From Flavobacteriales bacterium (GTDB taxonomy: Bacteria; Bacteroidota; Bacteroidia; Flavobacteriales_D; Sanyastnellaceae): DNA of 48,646 nucleotides. The first letter of the stretch is position 1. Each line of letters begins with the position of its first letter. A program made the translations under genes and the position numbers. The stretch lies in NCBI GenBank assembly GCA_022447625.1, contig JAKVAX010000025.1, positions 1 through 48,646 of the forward strand. The letters run 5' to 3'. This document shows positions 33,680 to 42,896 of the stretch, piece by piece. A model generated the notes under the pieces. The model was not told the origin of the DNA. It ran no database searches and worked only from the letters and a program-made list of their open reading frames with translations.

Positions 33680-36511
33680 ATGAACGTTAGACTACTTTCA
33701 CATTTTATTGGTTTGCTGTTCGCATTGATGCTTACATGTGATGTATCATTCGGACAGACCGAAGGGACTTCTAAAGTCATCAACTTCAAAAAGTCTGACT
33801 ATGAGGGTGGTAGCCAAACTCGTGAGATAGCTCAATTAGACAATGGCTACATCGTTGCCGCGAATAATGATGGGCTTTTGCTTTACGATGGAGTTGAATG
33901 GCATCTGTATCGCCAACCAAATGGAACTATCCAGCGTTCCATCGCCTTGGATGGCTCTAAGGTATATTGTGGTGGACAGAACGAGCTTGGTTACTGGGAC
34001 TTTGAGCAGCGCTCACCAGAATACATTTCCCTAATTGACCAAATCCCAAGTAATGGACGTCAATTCGGTGAAGTGTGGGAACTCCAGTTCCAAGATGGCA
34101 AGTTATTCGCTCGCTGTGAGAATCATTTTCTCATCTTTAACAGAAATGACCAGAGCTGCTCTATCAATTACAAAGGTGAACGATTAGTCAAAAGCATCAG
34201 TGGTCCGCTCCTTCACTTTCGCGATTCTGTAGCCTTTGATGTGATCAACAACAACGCTTTTCGAACACTGCCGACCGATGAGGGGGAATTTGTTGACATT
34301 GTCATTCTTCAAGATGGCACAGAAATCATTTTTACTGTAGGAAACGGAGGTACTCCTTTAAACGACGAAGATGATGCTCGCCTGACTGGATTAAACGATT
34401 TATTGAGGAGATACTTCGTCAACACTATCATTGAAATCAAAGACGGATATTTGTTTACGACTCGTCGCGGAGGAGTCATAATAACTGATTTTAATTTGGA
34501 CATCACGGGGCAAATAACGGTATCCGAGGGTCTCCAACGAAATGATATTCTTGCCTCCTTCCTTGACTCCAATGACGACGTTTGGTTAGGAACGACCAAT
34601 GGAATCGACGTACTGAACACAAGTGCTCCGTACCACAAACTCTCTCCAGATGGCTTCCTCAAAGGCGCGGGGTACGCTTGCTTGAATTATAAAGGGGATA
34701 TGTACTTCGGTACAAATAACGGTTTATTCAAGGCTGAACCAGAAAGCTTCAATCAGTACTCCATGGTAGGCGATTTAGTTGGTCAGGTTTGGGGCCTTGA
34801 TGTTTACGATGATATTCTTTGGATTTCACATCAAGATGGTCTCTTTACTTATGATGGAAAAATATTAACACATCTATACAATGGCATAGGAACTTGGCAG
34901 GTAGTCAAACTTGGCTCCAACGAGGACGTATTAATCTCTGGCCATTATGACGGACTTGGCCTCATCCAAAAACAACAAGATACCTGGAAATTCATCGATC
35001 GCATCACAGGGATTGATCAAAGTGCCCGTATCATGGCTGAGGAGGACGAATCTACTTGGTGGGTTAGTCATCCATACATCGGAGCATGGAGAGTCGAATT
35101 CAATGATCTCTTGCATCCAAACGTACAGTTCTATGATCAGGAGAATGGATTTCCTAGCAACCAAAAGATCTATGTAGAGCGCGTTGGAGACAATCTCATC
35201 TTTACGTCTGAAGAAGGGCTGTATACATATGACACCGACAAAGACACTGTCAAACCATTGAAGGGGATTGAGGAGCACTTCCCTACAACACCATCATTCA
35301 GACGAGTATTCAATGGGCCCAAGGAAGATATGTGGTTCATTACCGAAACGGAATTTGGAATCATGAATATCACAGAATCTGCCATTGACAAGACCGTCAG
35401 TGTAGCCGCGATTCCGGAATTGAAGCAAAAGCTTGTGAATGGATTTGAAAGTACAGAATTCATCAATGACAGCGTAGCCTACATTGGAGCAGAAGACGGT
35501 TTCATTTCCATTGATCTAAACGACTTGAGTCGTTATCTCGAAAAGACCCCTTCCCTCACCCTCCGAACCGTTGAATCACTCAATAACGATACGATATATT
35601 ATTCCACACTGAATCAAAATGAGAATGTCTTAGAGTTAAACAAGGCAGAAGCCTCATTCCGCATTCGATTCAGATCTACGTCATTTATTCAAGAGCGCGC
35701 CATCTCCGTACAAACTCGATTGGAGGGCTTCGAAGACGAATGGACCGTAGACGACGGAAGCTATTTCAGGGACTACACCAACCTACCAGCCAATGACTAC
35801 ACTTTCGTTGCAAGAATTGTGGATGGTAACGGCACGGTACTTTCTTCAACCTCTTTCAACATTGAGGTACAATCAGCGTGGTATTCTTCAACGATCGCCG
35901 TTTTCTCATGGATCACCCTAGGCGCAGTAATTTTAGTCCTTGTATACCTCTCCAACGAACGCAAATACAAAAAGGAGAAGGCGGCTCTGGTCATTGAAAA
36001 GGAGAAAGAACTTCAAGAACAAAAAAACCAGAGTGTGCAGGTTATCGATCAGATCCGTAGCGAGCAACTAGAATCTGAGATTGCCCATAAGAACAAAGAA
36101 CTTGCTTCAGCTACTATGCATCTTGTACAAAAAGGGAAGCTACTTCAGGGAATTAAGGATGGACTTCAAGGAATCAAAATTGATGATGGAGAAAAGGCAT
36201 CCAAAGAGATCAGAAGACTCATCAAGGTGATCAACAGTGATATGAAGCTTGATAACAACTGGGATCAGTTCGAATTACACTTCGATCAAGTACACGTTGA
36301 CTTTTTGAAGAGACTCAGAGATCAATTCCCTCAATTGACACCAAATGACCATAAGCTCTGCGCCTACCTCCGAATGAACCTTACAACGAAGGAAATCGCA
36401 ACCATCATGAACATTAGTGTTCGTGGTGTAGAGATTTCAAGGTATCGTCTCAGAAAGAAACTGGGAATAGACAAAGAGGTGAACCTCACTGAGTTCATCC
36501 TCAATGTCTAA
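33680..36511 (+). CDS. Membrane-spanning PUL regulator: beta-propeller, Y_Y_Y, TM, coiled coil, LuxR-type HTH
   Basis: 943-aa one-component sensor/regulator. It has a signal peptide (about 1-25), a periplasmic beta-propeller of the two-component-regulator-propeller type (about 30-640), a Y_Y_Y domain (about 660-735, ending YTFVARIVDGNG), one membrane helix (about 740-757) and a long cytoplasmic coiled coil. A LuxR/GerE-type HTH ends the protein (about 884-943, LTPNDHKLCAYLRMNLTTKEIATIMNIS). There is no histidine kinase or receiver domain, so a ligand signal would pass straight to DNA, as in SusR-like regulators. It is divergent from the glucan operon and converges with a GH16 gene after a 6-bp gap. 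Confidence 0.9.
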   Translation: MNVRLLSHFIGLLFALMLTCDVSFGQTEGTSKVINFKKSDYEGGSQTREIAQLDNGYIVAANNDGLLLYDGVEWHLYRQPNGTIQRSIALDGSKVYCGGQNELGYWDFEQRSPEYISLIDQIPSNGRQFGEVWELQFQDGKLFARCENHFLIFNRNDQSCSINYKGERLVKSISGPLLHFRDSVAFDVINNNAFRTLPTDEGEFVDIVILQDGTEIIFTVGNGGTPLNDEDDARLTGLNDLLRRYFVNTIIEIKDGYLFTTRRGGVIITDFNLDITGQITVSEGLQRNDILASFLDSNDDVWLGTTNGIDVLNTSAPYHKLSPDGFLKGAGYACLNYKGDMYFGTNNGLFKAEPESFNQYSMVGDLVGQVWGLDVYDDILWISHQDGLFTYDGKILTHLYNGIGTWQVVKLGSNEDVLISGHYDGLGLIQKQQDTWKFIDRITGIDQSARIMAEEDESTWWVSHPYIGAWRVEFNDLLHPNVQFYDQENGFPSNQKIYVERVGDNLIFTSEEGLYTYDTDKDTVKPLKGIEEHFPTTPSFRRVFNGPKEDMWFITETEFGIMNITESAIDKTVSVAAIPELKQKLVNGFESTEFINDSVAYIGAEDGFISIDLNDLSRYLEKTPSLTLRTVESLNNDTIYYSTLNQNENVLELNKAEASFRIRFRSTSFIQERAISVQTRLEGFEDEWTVDDGSYFRDYTNLPANDYTFVARIVDGNGTVLSSTSFNIEVQSAWYSSTIAVFSWITLGAVILVLVYLSNERKYKKEKAALVIEKEKELQEQKNQSVQVIDQIRSEQLESEIAHKNKELASATMHLVQKGKLLQGIKDGLQGIKIDDGEKASKEIRRLIKVINSDMKLDNNWDQFELHFDQVHVDFLKRLRDQFPQLTPNDHKLCAYLRMNLTTKEIATIMNISVRGVEISRYRLRKKLGIDKEVNLTEFILNV

Positions 36512-36517
36512 TATTTT

Positions 36518-38614
36518 CTAGTTACAGATTTGCCCGAATCCAGCCAAGAAAGCAAGCAGATCCGCTGCATTGACTACTTGATCTCCATTGATATCTTCGA
36601 CACAGCTAGCCGTAGCAAACAAACAAGACCCATCGTCAACTGTAGCTAGCGCATTGTAGTTATCCGCATCTTCATACGTACAGCCGAAAAGCAGATCTCC
36701 AACACATAGGTTAGGATCGTGTGCAGCATATGGGTTAAAATTAGCTCCTAAGGGATCATTGCACCCTGCACATGGGTCACAGCTAGCGAAACATGAAACC
36801 TGTATCACTAGATCTGTAAGAGGCAATTCAAGTTCTCTCATTCCACCAACAACACAAGATCCAGATGGTGACTCATTCACTCCATCTCCAATGAATCTGT
36901 ACTGCATCGTCTCGCCACCGTTTAACGTCACATCTAAAGCCCAAATCCCCCAACCTTGTTGGATCATTGGCACCGTTCCAGTGAAGAATGGCGAGATAAT
37001 TTCAACGTCCATAGTCGATGCGTCAATATCGAATGCATCTACCTGGAACGTTACTGCGATTTCAGAAGCGACACATGCCGCACAAGAGTTGAAACAAACC
37101 ACATCCAGAATCAAAGGCATACCCATTTGTTGTGTAATTCGGTTCGTAAACACTTCGTCGTTACCATATGTGGTTATCGTGCAGCTCGCTCCAACTGGGA
37201 AATACTCTATGGCACCACTCCACCCGTTGGTAGTGAATTTGTACTCATGATTCCCTATTGGCAGATCGAGCATTGTCTCATAAATACCGTCTTGATCTGG
37301 ATCCGAAAGCTGATTGCATGCGCCACACCATGAATTGAAGGTACCATTCAAGTGCACTTGATCTGATGGAGAAAGCCCCATCTGCGACATGTCAACTCGG
37401 AAAGTTGTGGCATAGAGACAACTGCCGTTGTCTGAGGTAGCATTCGAGTCATAATTAGACGCATTGATATCAGTACACCCTTCATTGTTGTTTGAAGGAC
37501 AGAAGGTGCAGGAATTAAAGCACACCGGAGGGATTGATGTTGGCTCGAATCCATGATTCACGAAGCGGTTTACATATGTATTGATTCCGTCGTAGGTGGT
37601 GATTGTACAGGGGTCTCCAGAGTTAAAACCCTCTACGATACCGTCCCATCCGTTGATGACGTATTTGTATTCGTGAATGCCCGGAGGTAGGTTAATTGTA
37701 GATGTCCAAACTCCATTTCCTTGGTTGGTCATAGGAGAACATACACCACACCAACTATTGAACGAACCGTTGAGGTGAGGGATGTCACCGGCATTTACAT
37801 TTTCCTCTGATAGATCCAGTGTAAAGGTCACTGGATTTGTTTCGGGTGCATATTCGTATACACGCACATAATCCACCTGCATTTCTTGAGGGAAAGTGGT
37901 ACTTGCATCAGGAGCCCCAGGCCAGTTCCCCCCCACCGCAACGTTAAGGAGGAAATAATAATCTTGAGCAAAGAGCCATTCGTATTGCGGTGGTACTTGT
38001 GAACGTTCTAAGCTGAAGTAGAGAATATCATCAAAGTACCACTCAATGTTGTCAGGATACCAGACAATGGCGTAGGTATGGAAATCGTCTGCCAATGAAG
38101 CTCCAGCATCGTACGAACCACCGATGGAAAGCACATCTCCTACCGTACCTTGATGGGTAGTTCCATGTAGGATATTTGGTTCGTTCCCCACAATCTCCAT
38201 GATATCGATCTCCCCTGGCCAAAACTGACCTTCAGGAAGCATCCAAAAGGCCGGCCATAACCCTTGGCCAGTCGGAAGCTTCATTCGCGCCTCCATTTTA
38301 CCATATGTCCAGTATTGCTTGTTCAGCGACTTGATCCTTCCACTGGTGTAGTTCATTCCACCTATAGACTGCTCTAGTGCACGGATATGGAGCATTCCAT
38401 CTTCAACAAACACATTGGTTTCATTGGAGGTGTAATATTGAAGTTCATTGTTCCCCCATCCATTCAATCCGAATTGGGCACCAGTACCCAGATCATAGGT
38501 CCAATTGGTGATATCGAGTTCTGTTCCATCGAACTCATCACTCCATACCAGAGACCAATCTTGAGCAGAGACAAAAAGTGGGCAAAACGCCAGTAATAAC
38601 AATAGTTTTCTCAT
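36518..38614 (-). CDS. GH16 beta-1,3-glucanase with CBM-like modules and dockerin-like tail
   Basis: 698-aa exported laminarinase-type enzyme (signal peptide MRKLLLLLAFCPLFVSAQ). The GH16 domain (about 20-260) has GEIDIME (Glu135, Asp137, Glu140). Three CBM20-like modules of about 100 aa follow; the first two have a FNSWCG motif and Cys-rich ends (CFNSCxxC). The C-terminus has two repeats of the GCxDxxAxNY type, then an EF-hand-like dockerin segment (DINGDQVVNAADLLAFLAGFG). This ending is shared with the two binding proteins upstream and the protein at the right edge, and differs from the T9SS type A tail on the GH16 at 20497. The gene has its own position between convergent regulator and terminator. 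Confidence 0.92.
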   Translation of the reverse strand: MRKLLLLLAFCPLFVSAQDWSLVWSDEFDGTELDITNWTYDLGTGAQFGLNGWGNNELQYYTSNETNVFVEDGMLHIRALEQSIGGMNYTSGRIKSLNKQYWTYGKMEARMKLPTGQGLWPAFWMLPEGQFWPGEIDIMEIVGNEPNILHGTTHQGTVGDVLSIGGSYDAGASLADDFHTYAIVWYPDNIEWYFDDILYFSLERSQVPPQYEWLFAQDYYFLLNVAVGGNWPGAPDASTTFPQEMQVDYVRVYEYAPETNPVTFTLDLSEENVNAGDIPHLNGSFNSWCGVCSPMTNQGNGVWTSTINLPPGIHEYKYVINGWDGIVEGFNSGDPCTITTYDGINTYVNRFVNHGFEPTSIPPVCFNSCTFCPSNNNEGCTDINASNYDSNATSDNGSCLYATTFRVDMSQMGLSPSDQVHLNGTFNSWCGACNQLSDPDQDGIYETMLDLPIGNHEYKFTTNGWSGAIEYFPVGASCTITTYGNDEVFTNRITQQMGMPLILDVVCFNSCAACVASEIAVTFQVDAFDIDASTMDVEIISPFFTGTVPMIQQGWGIWALDVTLNGGETMQYRFIGDGVNESPSGSCVVGGMRELELPLTDLVIQVSCFASCDPCAGCNDPLGANFNPYAAHDPNLCVGDLLFGCTYEDADNYNALATVDDGSCLFATASCVEDINGDQVVNAADLLAFLAGFGQICN

Positions 38615-38630
38615 GTCACTAAGTTAAAGA

Positions 38631-38656
38631 AAAAGGGGCTCCGAAAAGCCCCTTTT
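38631..38656 (-). terminator. Terminator of the 1303-aa binding-protein gene
   Basis: The arms AAAAGGGGCT and AGCCCCTTTT form a 10-bp stem around a 6-nt loop. It lies 28 bp downstream of the stop codon at 38684. Confidence 0.9.
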
Positions 38657-38683
38657 GTTGTAGTTAAGATCACGTTTTATCCA

Positions 38684-41600
38684 TTAACAAGATGTTCCGA
38701 ACGCTGCCAAGAACTGTAGAAGGTCAGCTGCATTCACGATACCATCTTGGTTGAGATCTTCAGGACAATCACCTCCTGTCGTGAACGTACATGAACCATC
38801 ATCAGTGTTCGCTGATGCGTTGTAGTTATCTGCGTCTGGGTATGTACACCCAAATGCAATCGGTGTCATACAAGAACCATCATCAGACCCAGCGAATGGG
38901 TTATATTCTGTAGATAGTGGATCAGTACAACCTGCACAAGCATCACACTCTCCGAAGCAGACAAGTGCAAGCACTTCATCAGCCCCACCAACAGTATGTG
39001 AACGGTTGTACGCGCCCAATCCATCATCAACACCACACTCCATAGGAACAGTTTCTCCTCCTGCGAAGTCATTTCCGTTGATGTACTTGTATTGGATAGT
39101 TTCTCCTTCTCCGATAGTTACAGAGAACTCGTAGATACCGTAACCTAGGTAAGTCATTGGTGTAGCAGATGCGTCCCATCCTTGGAATGAACCAGCGATG
39201 TGAACTCCTTCTGCAGCTACCATTTCGTTCCACATGTCAACTCGGAATGTTACATTGTAGAATGCAGATGGACAAGCGTTACAGCTTTCCCAGCATACAG
39301 CTCCTACTGTAGTATCACCACTAACAGATACTAGACGGTTTGTGAATCCGCCACCAGATACTGTACAAGGCTCACCACCAGCGAAGATCTCGTCAGTTGT
39401 TCCGTCTACGATGAACTTGTATTCATTGTCACCGTTTGTCATTGTTACTGTAACAGTGTAAACACCGTCCATATCAGCGTCATCCATTGGGTTTGCGTTA
39501 GGGTTCCATCCGTTGAATGCACCGAACACACCAACTGTAGTGAATGCTCCAGCGTACTGGTTCATATCTACGTTTAGTGTCACTAGGTAAGAGCAAGATC
39601 CATCATCGATTGTTGCTGCTGGATTGTAGTTCTGAGCTGCACCGTCAGTACATCCAGATACGTTTAAGTTATCACAAACACCACACTCTTCCCAACAGTA
39701 ATCAATTGTTGATTGGTTTCCGGTTACTTGGATGAAGCGGTTAGTGAAACCAAAGTTTGTCACTGTACAAGGCGCGTCAACCATCATTGACTCGAATATT
39801 GTACCATCAACAGTATAAAGGAACTCGTAAGTACCCTCCTGTAGAGGAACGATGAGTTCCCAGATACCACCACCTTGATCGAACATTGGTGCACAGTTTC
39901 CACACCATCCGTTAAACTGACCGTTTAGGTTCATTTCAGTAAATGCTGCACCGTAGTTACTCATGTCAACACGGAAAGTCACGTCGAACACACAGCTACC
40001 ATCATTAACAGTTGCCGCTGGATCGTAGTTGCTTGCTGTAGCATCGTTACATCCAGGAGTTTCTCCTGTAGTACAGGCGTAACAGCTGTTGAAACATACT
40101 GTGTCAAGAACAACGTCTGCTGCCATCACGTCAACAGTACGGTTAGTGAATCCATCACCATTAGTGATTGTACATGATTCACCTCCAGCGAAGTTTTCTT
40201 GATCGTTCCAGTTATCGATAGTGAATTTGTATTGCTGAAGACCATTAGTCACAGCGAAAGTACCAGTCCAAACTCCGTCCATGTCATCATCTGTAAGCTG
40301 GTTACAGTCACCACACCATCCGTTGTAAGCTCCTGACACGTTCACGTATCCGAATGAAGCTCCGTATTCGTTCATATCAACTGAGAATGAAACCAAGTAA
40401 GAACAAGATCCATCATCAATTGAAGCTGCCATGTCGTAGTTAGCAGCAGCAGGATCAGTACATCCTTCTACTCCACCACCTGTGCATCCTGTACAAGTAT
40501 CGTAAGCATCTCCCGTTACGTCAGGTGAACCTACTGTCCATAGGCGGTTTGCGAAGTTCGCTCCATCTGTAATTGGCGTACAAGAAAGATCTTGAGGCAT
40601 GTTGTCTAGTAGGTTCTCTTGAACTCCGTCAACAACCCATAGGTATTGCATGTCAGCAGCTGGTGCTGGATCTAGTAACACCGTCCACGTTCCATCTCCG
40701 TTGTCTGAAGCTACTGGGCCTCCTGCAGGATCCCATCCCCAAAATTCTCCTGTCATACGAACTTCTGTTGGCATTCCGTCACACACTTCTACTGTCAATG
40801 ATACAGAAGTTGCTACACCGTCTCCGTTACAATCACCACAAGTATCGTAGTAATCATCAGTTACGTTAGGAGCTCCAACAACCCATAGACGGTTTGCGAA
40901 GTTTGCTCCATCAGTAATTGGTGTGCATGATAGGTTTACCACTGCGTTGTCAAGAACGTTTTCCTGAACACCATCAAGAACCCATAGATACTGCATGTCA
41001 GCAGCTGGCGCTGGATCAAGAGTTACAGTCCAAGTTCCGTCTCCGTTATCAGCAGCGACTGGGCCTCCTACTGGATCCCATCCCCAGAACTCTCCTGTCA
41101 TACGAACTTCCATTGGAGTTGCGCCACACACATCAACTGTCAAGGTGAGAGGAGAACCACCTCCTCCTCCGTCGCAGTTTCCACATGTGTCATATACGTC
41201 TCCTGTTACGTCTGGTGAACCTACAGTCCATAGACGGATTGCGAAGTTTGCCCCATCAGTCACAGGCGTACATGAAAGATCTACTACTGCGTTGTCAAGC
41301 ATGTTCTCTTGAACACCATCAACAACCCATAGGTATTGCATATCTGCTGCTGGCGCTGGATCAAGGGTTACTGTCCAAGTTCCATCACCGTTATCTGAAG
41401 CTACTGGGCCTCCTGCTGGATCCCATCCCCAGAATTCTCCTGTCATGCGAACTTCTGCTGGAGTCGCATCACATACGTCAACTGTCAACGCAACCGAAGT
41501 AGCTACTCCGTCTCCATTACAGTCTCCGCAAGTATCGTAGTAATCTCCAGTTACATCCGGTGATCCTACAGTCCATAGTCGGTTTGCGAAGTTCGCTCCG

Positions 41601-42595
41601 TCAGTAACAGGTGTACATGCGAGGTTAACAACTGCGTTATCAAGCATATTTTCTTGAGTTCCATCAAGAACCCATAGGTACTGCATATCAGCTGCTGGCG
41701 CTGGATCAAGAGTTACAGTCCAAGTTCCGTCTCCGTTGTCTGAAGCTACTGGGCCTCCTGCTGGATCCCATCCCCAGAATTCTCCTGTCATGCGCACCTC
41801 TGTTGGCATTGCATCACATACATCCACAGTCAATGTCAATGGTGGAATTGGACATGGCTCACAAGAATCGTAAACATCACCGTTCACATTTCCTGAACCT
41901 ACAGTCCAAAGACGATTTGCGAAGGTTGCTCCGTCTGTCACAGGCGTACATGATAGATCAACAACGGCGTTATCAAGAAGATTTTCTTGAACGCCGTCAA
42001 CAACCCATAAGTACTGCATGTCTGCTCCTGGCATTGGATCAAGAGTCACTGTCCAAGTGCCATCTCCATTATCTGAAGCTACTGGACCACCTGCTGGATC
42101 CCATCCCCAGAATTCTCCTGTCATGCGCACTTCTGTTGGCATTGCATCACAAGCATCCATTGTAAGAGTGATTCCCGTTGCTGGTGCACAGTTGTCTGAG
42201 AAGTTAACGTCGAAGTCAGCTGGACTAAGTTGCCAGTTACCTCCGAATGACGCTTTACTCCATAGTACATTTAAACTAACGATTGCAGGGGCAGTACCCC
42301 ATGAAAGTGTACGACTGAGTACACCAGGCACAGATGCATCTATAGCAGAAATGGCAGCACCACTTCCTCCAGGGATGATCAAATCATCTACGGCATCAGC
42401 ATCAGCTGACTCTACAGAAACGATCATGCTCGTTGCATCAACATTTGCGATGGTTACGAAGACAGAAGAAGCGACTTCTGCCGGAATTCCGAGGTGATAG
42501 ACTTGAGTGTCACAGTAAGGTGACGTCTGGGCGAACCCCCAAGACGCAAGTCCAAAACACATCAGAAGGCTTAAAATAAATCTCTTTGATTGCAT
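38684..42595 (-). CDS. Large secreted carbohydrate-binding-like protein (five type A + four type B modules) with dockerin-like tail
   Basis: 1303-aa exported protein (signal peptide MQSKRFILSLLMCFGLASWGFAQ). After an N-terminal beta-domain (about 25-140) come five nearly identical modules of about 112 aa (about 142-700), each with RMTGEFWGWDP, DNGDGTWTVTLDP and ADMQYLWVxDG. Four modules of another type follow, each opening with a VDM motif and having a FNGW or FQGW turn and a CFxxCxxC end. Single GCTDxxAxNYDP units stand between some of them. The C-terminal cassette is two GCT-type repeats, then CPEDLNQDGIVNAADLLQFL. No catalytic motif is seen. The modules look like starch/glucan-binding beta-sandwiches; function is inferred as binding glucan outside the cell. 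It has an upstream pair of TGATGTAGT boxes. Confidence 0.85.
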   Translation of the reverse strand: MQSKRFILSLLMCFGLASWGFAQTSPYCDTQVYHLGIPAEVASSVFVTIANVDATSMIVSVESADADAVDDLIIPGGSGAAISAIDASVPGVLSRTLSWGTAPAIVSLNVLWSKASFGGNWQLSPADFDVNFSDNCAPATGITLTMDACDAMPTEVRMTGEFWGWDPAGGPVASDNGDGTWTVTLDPMPGADMQYLWVVDGVQENLLDNAVVDLSCTPVTDGATFANRLWTVGSGNVNGDVYDSCEPCPIPPLTLTVDVCDAMPTEVRMTGEFWGWDPAGGPVASDNGDGTWTVTLDPAPAADMQYLWVLDGTQENMLDNAVVNLACTPVTDGANFANRLWTVGSPDVTGDYYDTCGDCNGDGVATSVALTVDVCDATPAEVRMTGEFWGWDPAGGPVASDNGDGTWTVTLDPAPAADMQYLWVVDGVQENMLDNAVVDLSCTPVTDGANFAIRLWTVGSPDVTGDVYDTCGNCDGGGGGSPLTLTVDVCGATPMEVRMTGEFWGWDPVGGPVAADNGDGTWTVTLDPAPAADMQYLWVLDGVQENVLDNAVVNLSCTPITDGANFANRLWVVGAPNVTDDYYDTCGDCNGDGVATSVSLTVEVCDGMPTEVRMTGEFWGWDPAGGPVASDNGDGTWTVLLDPAPAADMQYLWVVDGVQENLLDNMPQDLSCTPITDGANFANRLWTVGSPDVTGDAYDTCTGCTGGGVEGCTDPAAANYDMAASIDDGSCSYLVSFSVDMNEYGASFGYVNVSGAYNGWCGDCNQLTDDDMDGVWTGTFAVTNGLQQYKFTIDNWNDQENFAGGESCTITNGDGFTNRTVDVMAADVVLDTVCFNSCYACTTGETPGCNDATASNYDPAATVNDGSCVFDVTFRVDMSNYGAAFTEMNLNGQFNGWCGNCAPMFDQGGGIWELIVPLQEGTYEFLYTVDGTIFESMMVDAPCTVTNFGFTNRFIQVTGNQSTIDYCWEECGVCDNLNVSGCTDGAAQNYNPAATIDDGSCSYLVTLNVDMNQYAGAFTTVGVFGAFNGWNPNANPMDDADMDGVYTVTVTMTNGDNEYKFIVDGTTDEIFAGGEPCTVSGGGFTNRLVSVSGDTTVGAVCWESCNACPSAFYNVTFRVDMWNEMVAAEGVHIAGSFQGWDASATPMTYLGYGIYEFSVTIGEGETIQYKYINGNDFAGGETVPMECGVDDGLGAYNRSHTVGGADEVLALVCFGECDACAGCTDPLSTEYNPFAGSDDGSCMTPIAFGCTYPDADNYNASANTDDGSCTFTTGGDCPEDLNQDGIVNAADLLQFLAAFGTSC
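40500..42172. repeat. Five tandem repeats of 333-345 bp within the 1303-aa protein gene
   Basis: The string GGATCCCATCCCC recurs at 40728, 41073, 41418, 41763 and 42096, giving periods of 345, 345, 345 and 333 bp. The copies are near-identical at DNA level over long stretches, mostly differing at third codon positions. Confidence 0.93.
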
Positions 42596-42688
42596 TGTAT
42601 TTTGGTTTGGTTAGGCCATGATTTTCTATCTCACCGATTTCACAGCCCTGTAAAGATACTTCTTGACCTCCTCTCAGGCTAAAAATTG

Positions 42689-42786
42689 ACTACATCATGA
42701 CTACATCAAACCACTACTTTCCAACTCATCATGTTTATTTACATACCTGTATTTCAATATTTTACAGAATTTACCTCACTACATCA
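42689..42786. promoter_or_regulatory. ACTACATCA boxes upstream of the 1303-aa protein gene
   Basis: Boxes at 42689-42697 and 42700-42708 (both ACTACATCA, 11 bp apart) and at 42778-42786. The tandem pair is 94-113 bp upstream of the 42595 ATG, nearly the same place as the matching pair in front of the beta-glucan operon. A partial ACTAC occurs directly after the pair. The rest of the 301-bp gap 42596-42896 holds only the terminator of the next gene. Confidence 0.65.
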
Positions 42787-42852
42787 CTTACGACTTTAAC
42801 CGTACAACACAACGAGATAACGTAGAATTTACACTTTGTACTTGTTTAAATC

Positions 42853-42878
42853 AAAAAAGGGGCCGAAGCCCCTTTTTT
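42853..42878 (-). terminator. Terminator of the 1031-aa binding-protein gene
   Basis: The arms AAAAAAGGGGC and GCCCCTTTTTT pair perfectly over 11 bp around a CGAA tetraloop. It lies 19 bp after the stop at 42897. Confidence 0.95.
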
Positions 42879-42896
42879 GATGAGTTCAAAATCTGT

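Noticed and set aside
41803-42165. Plus-strand open frames over the binding-protein genes (for example 41803-42165)
   Set aside because: They are antisense shadows of the GC-rich repeat modules; they repeat with the modules and show no protein-like features.
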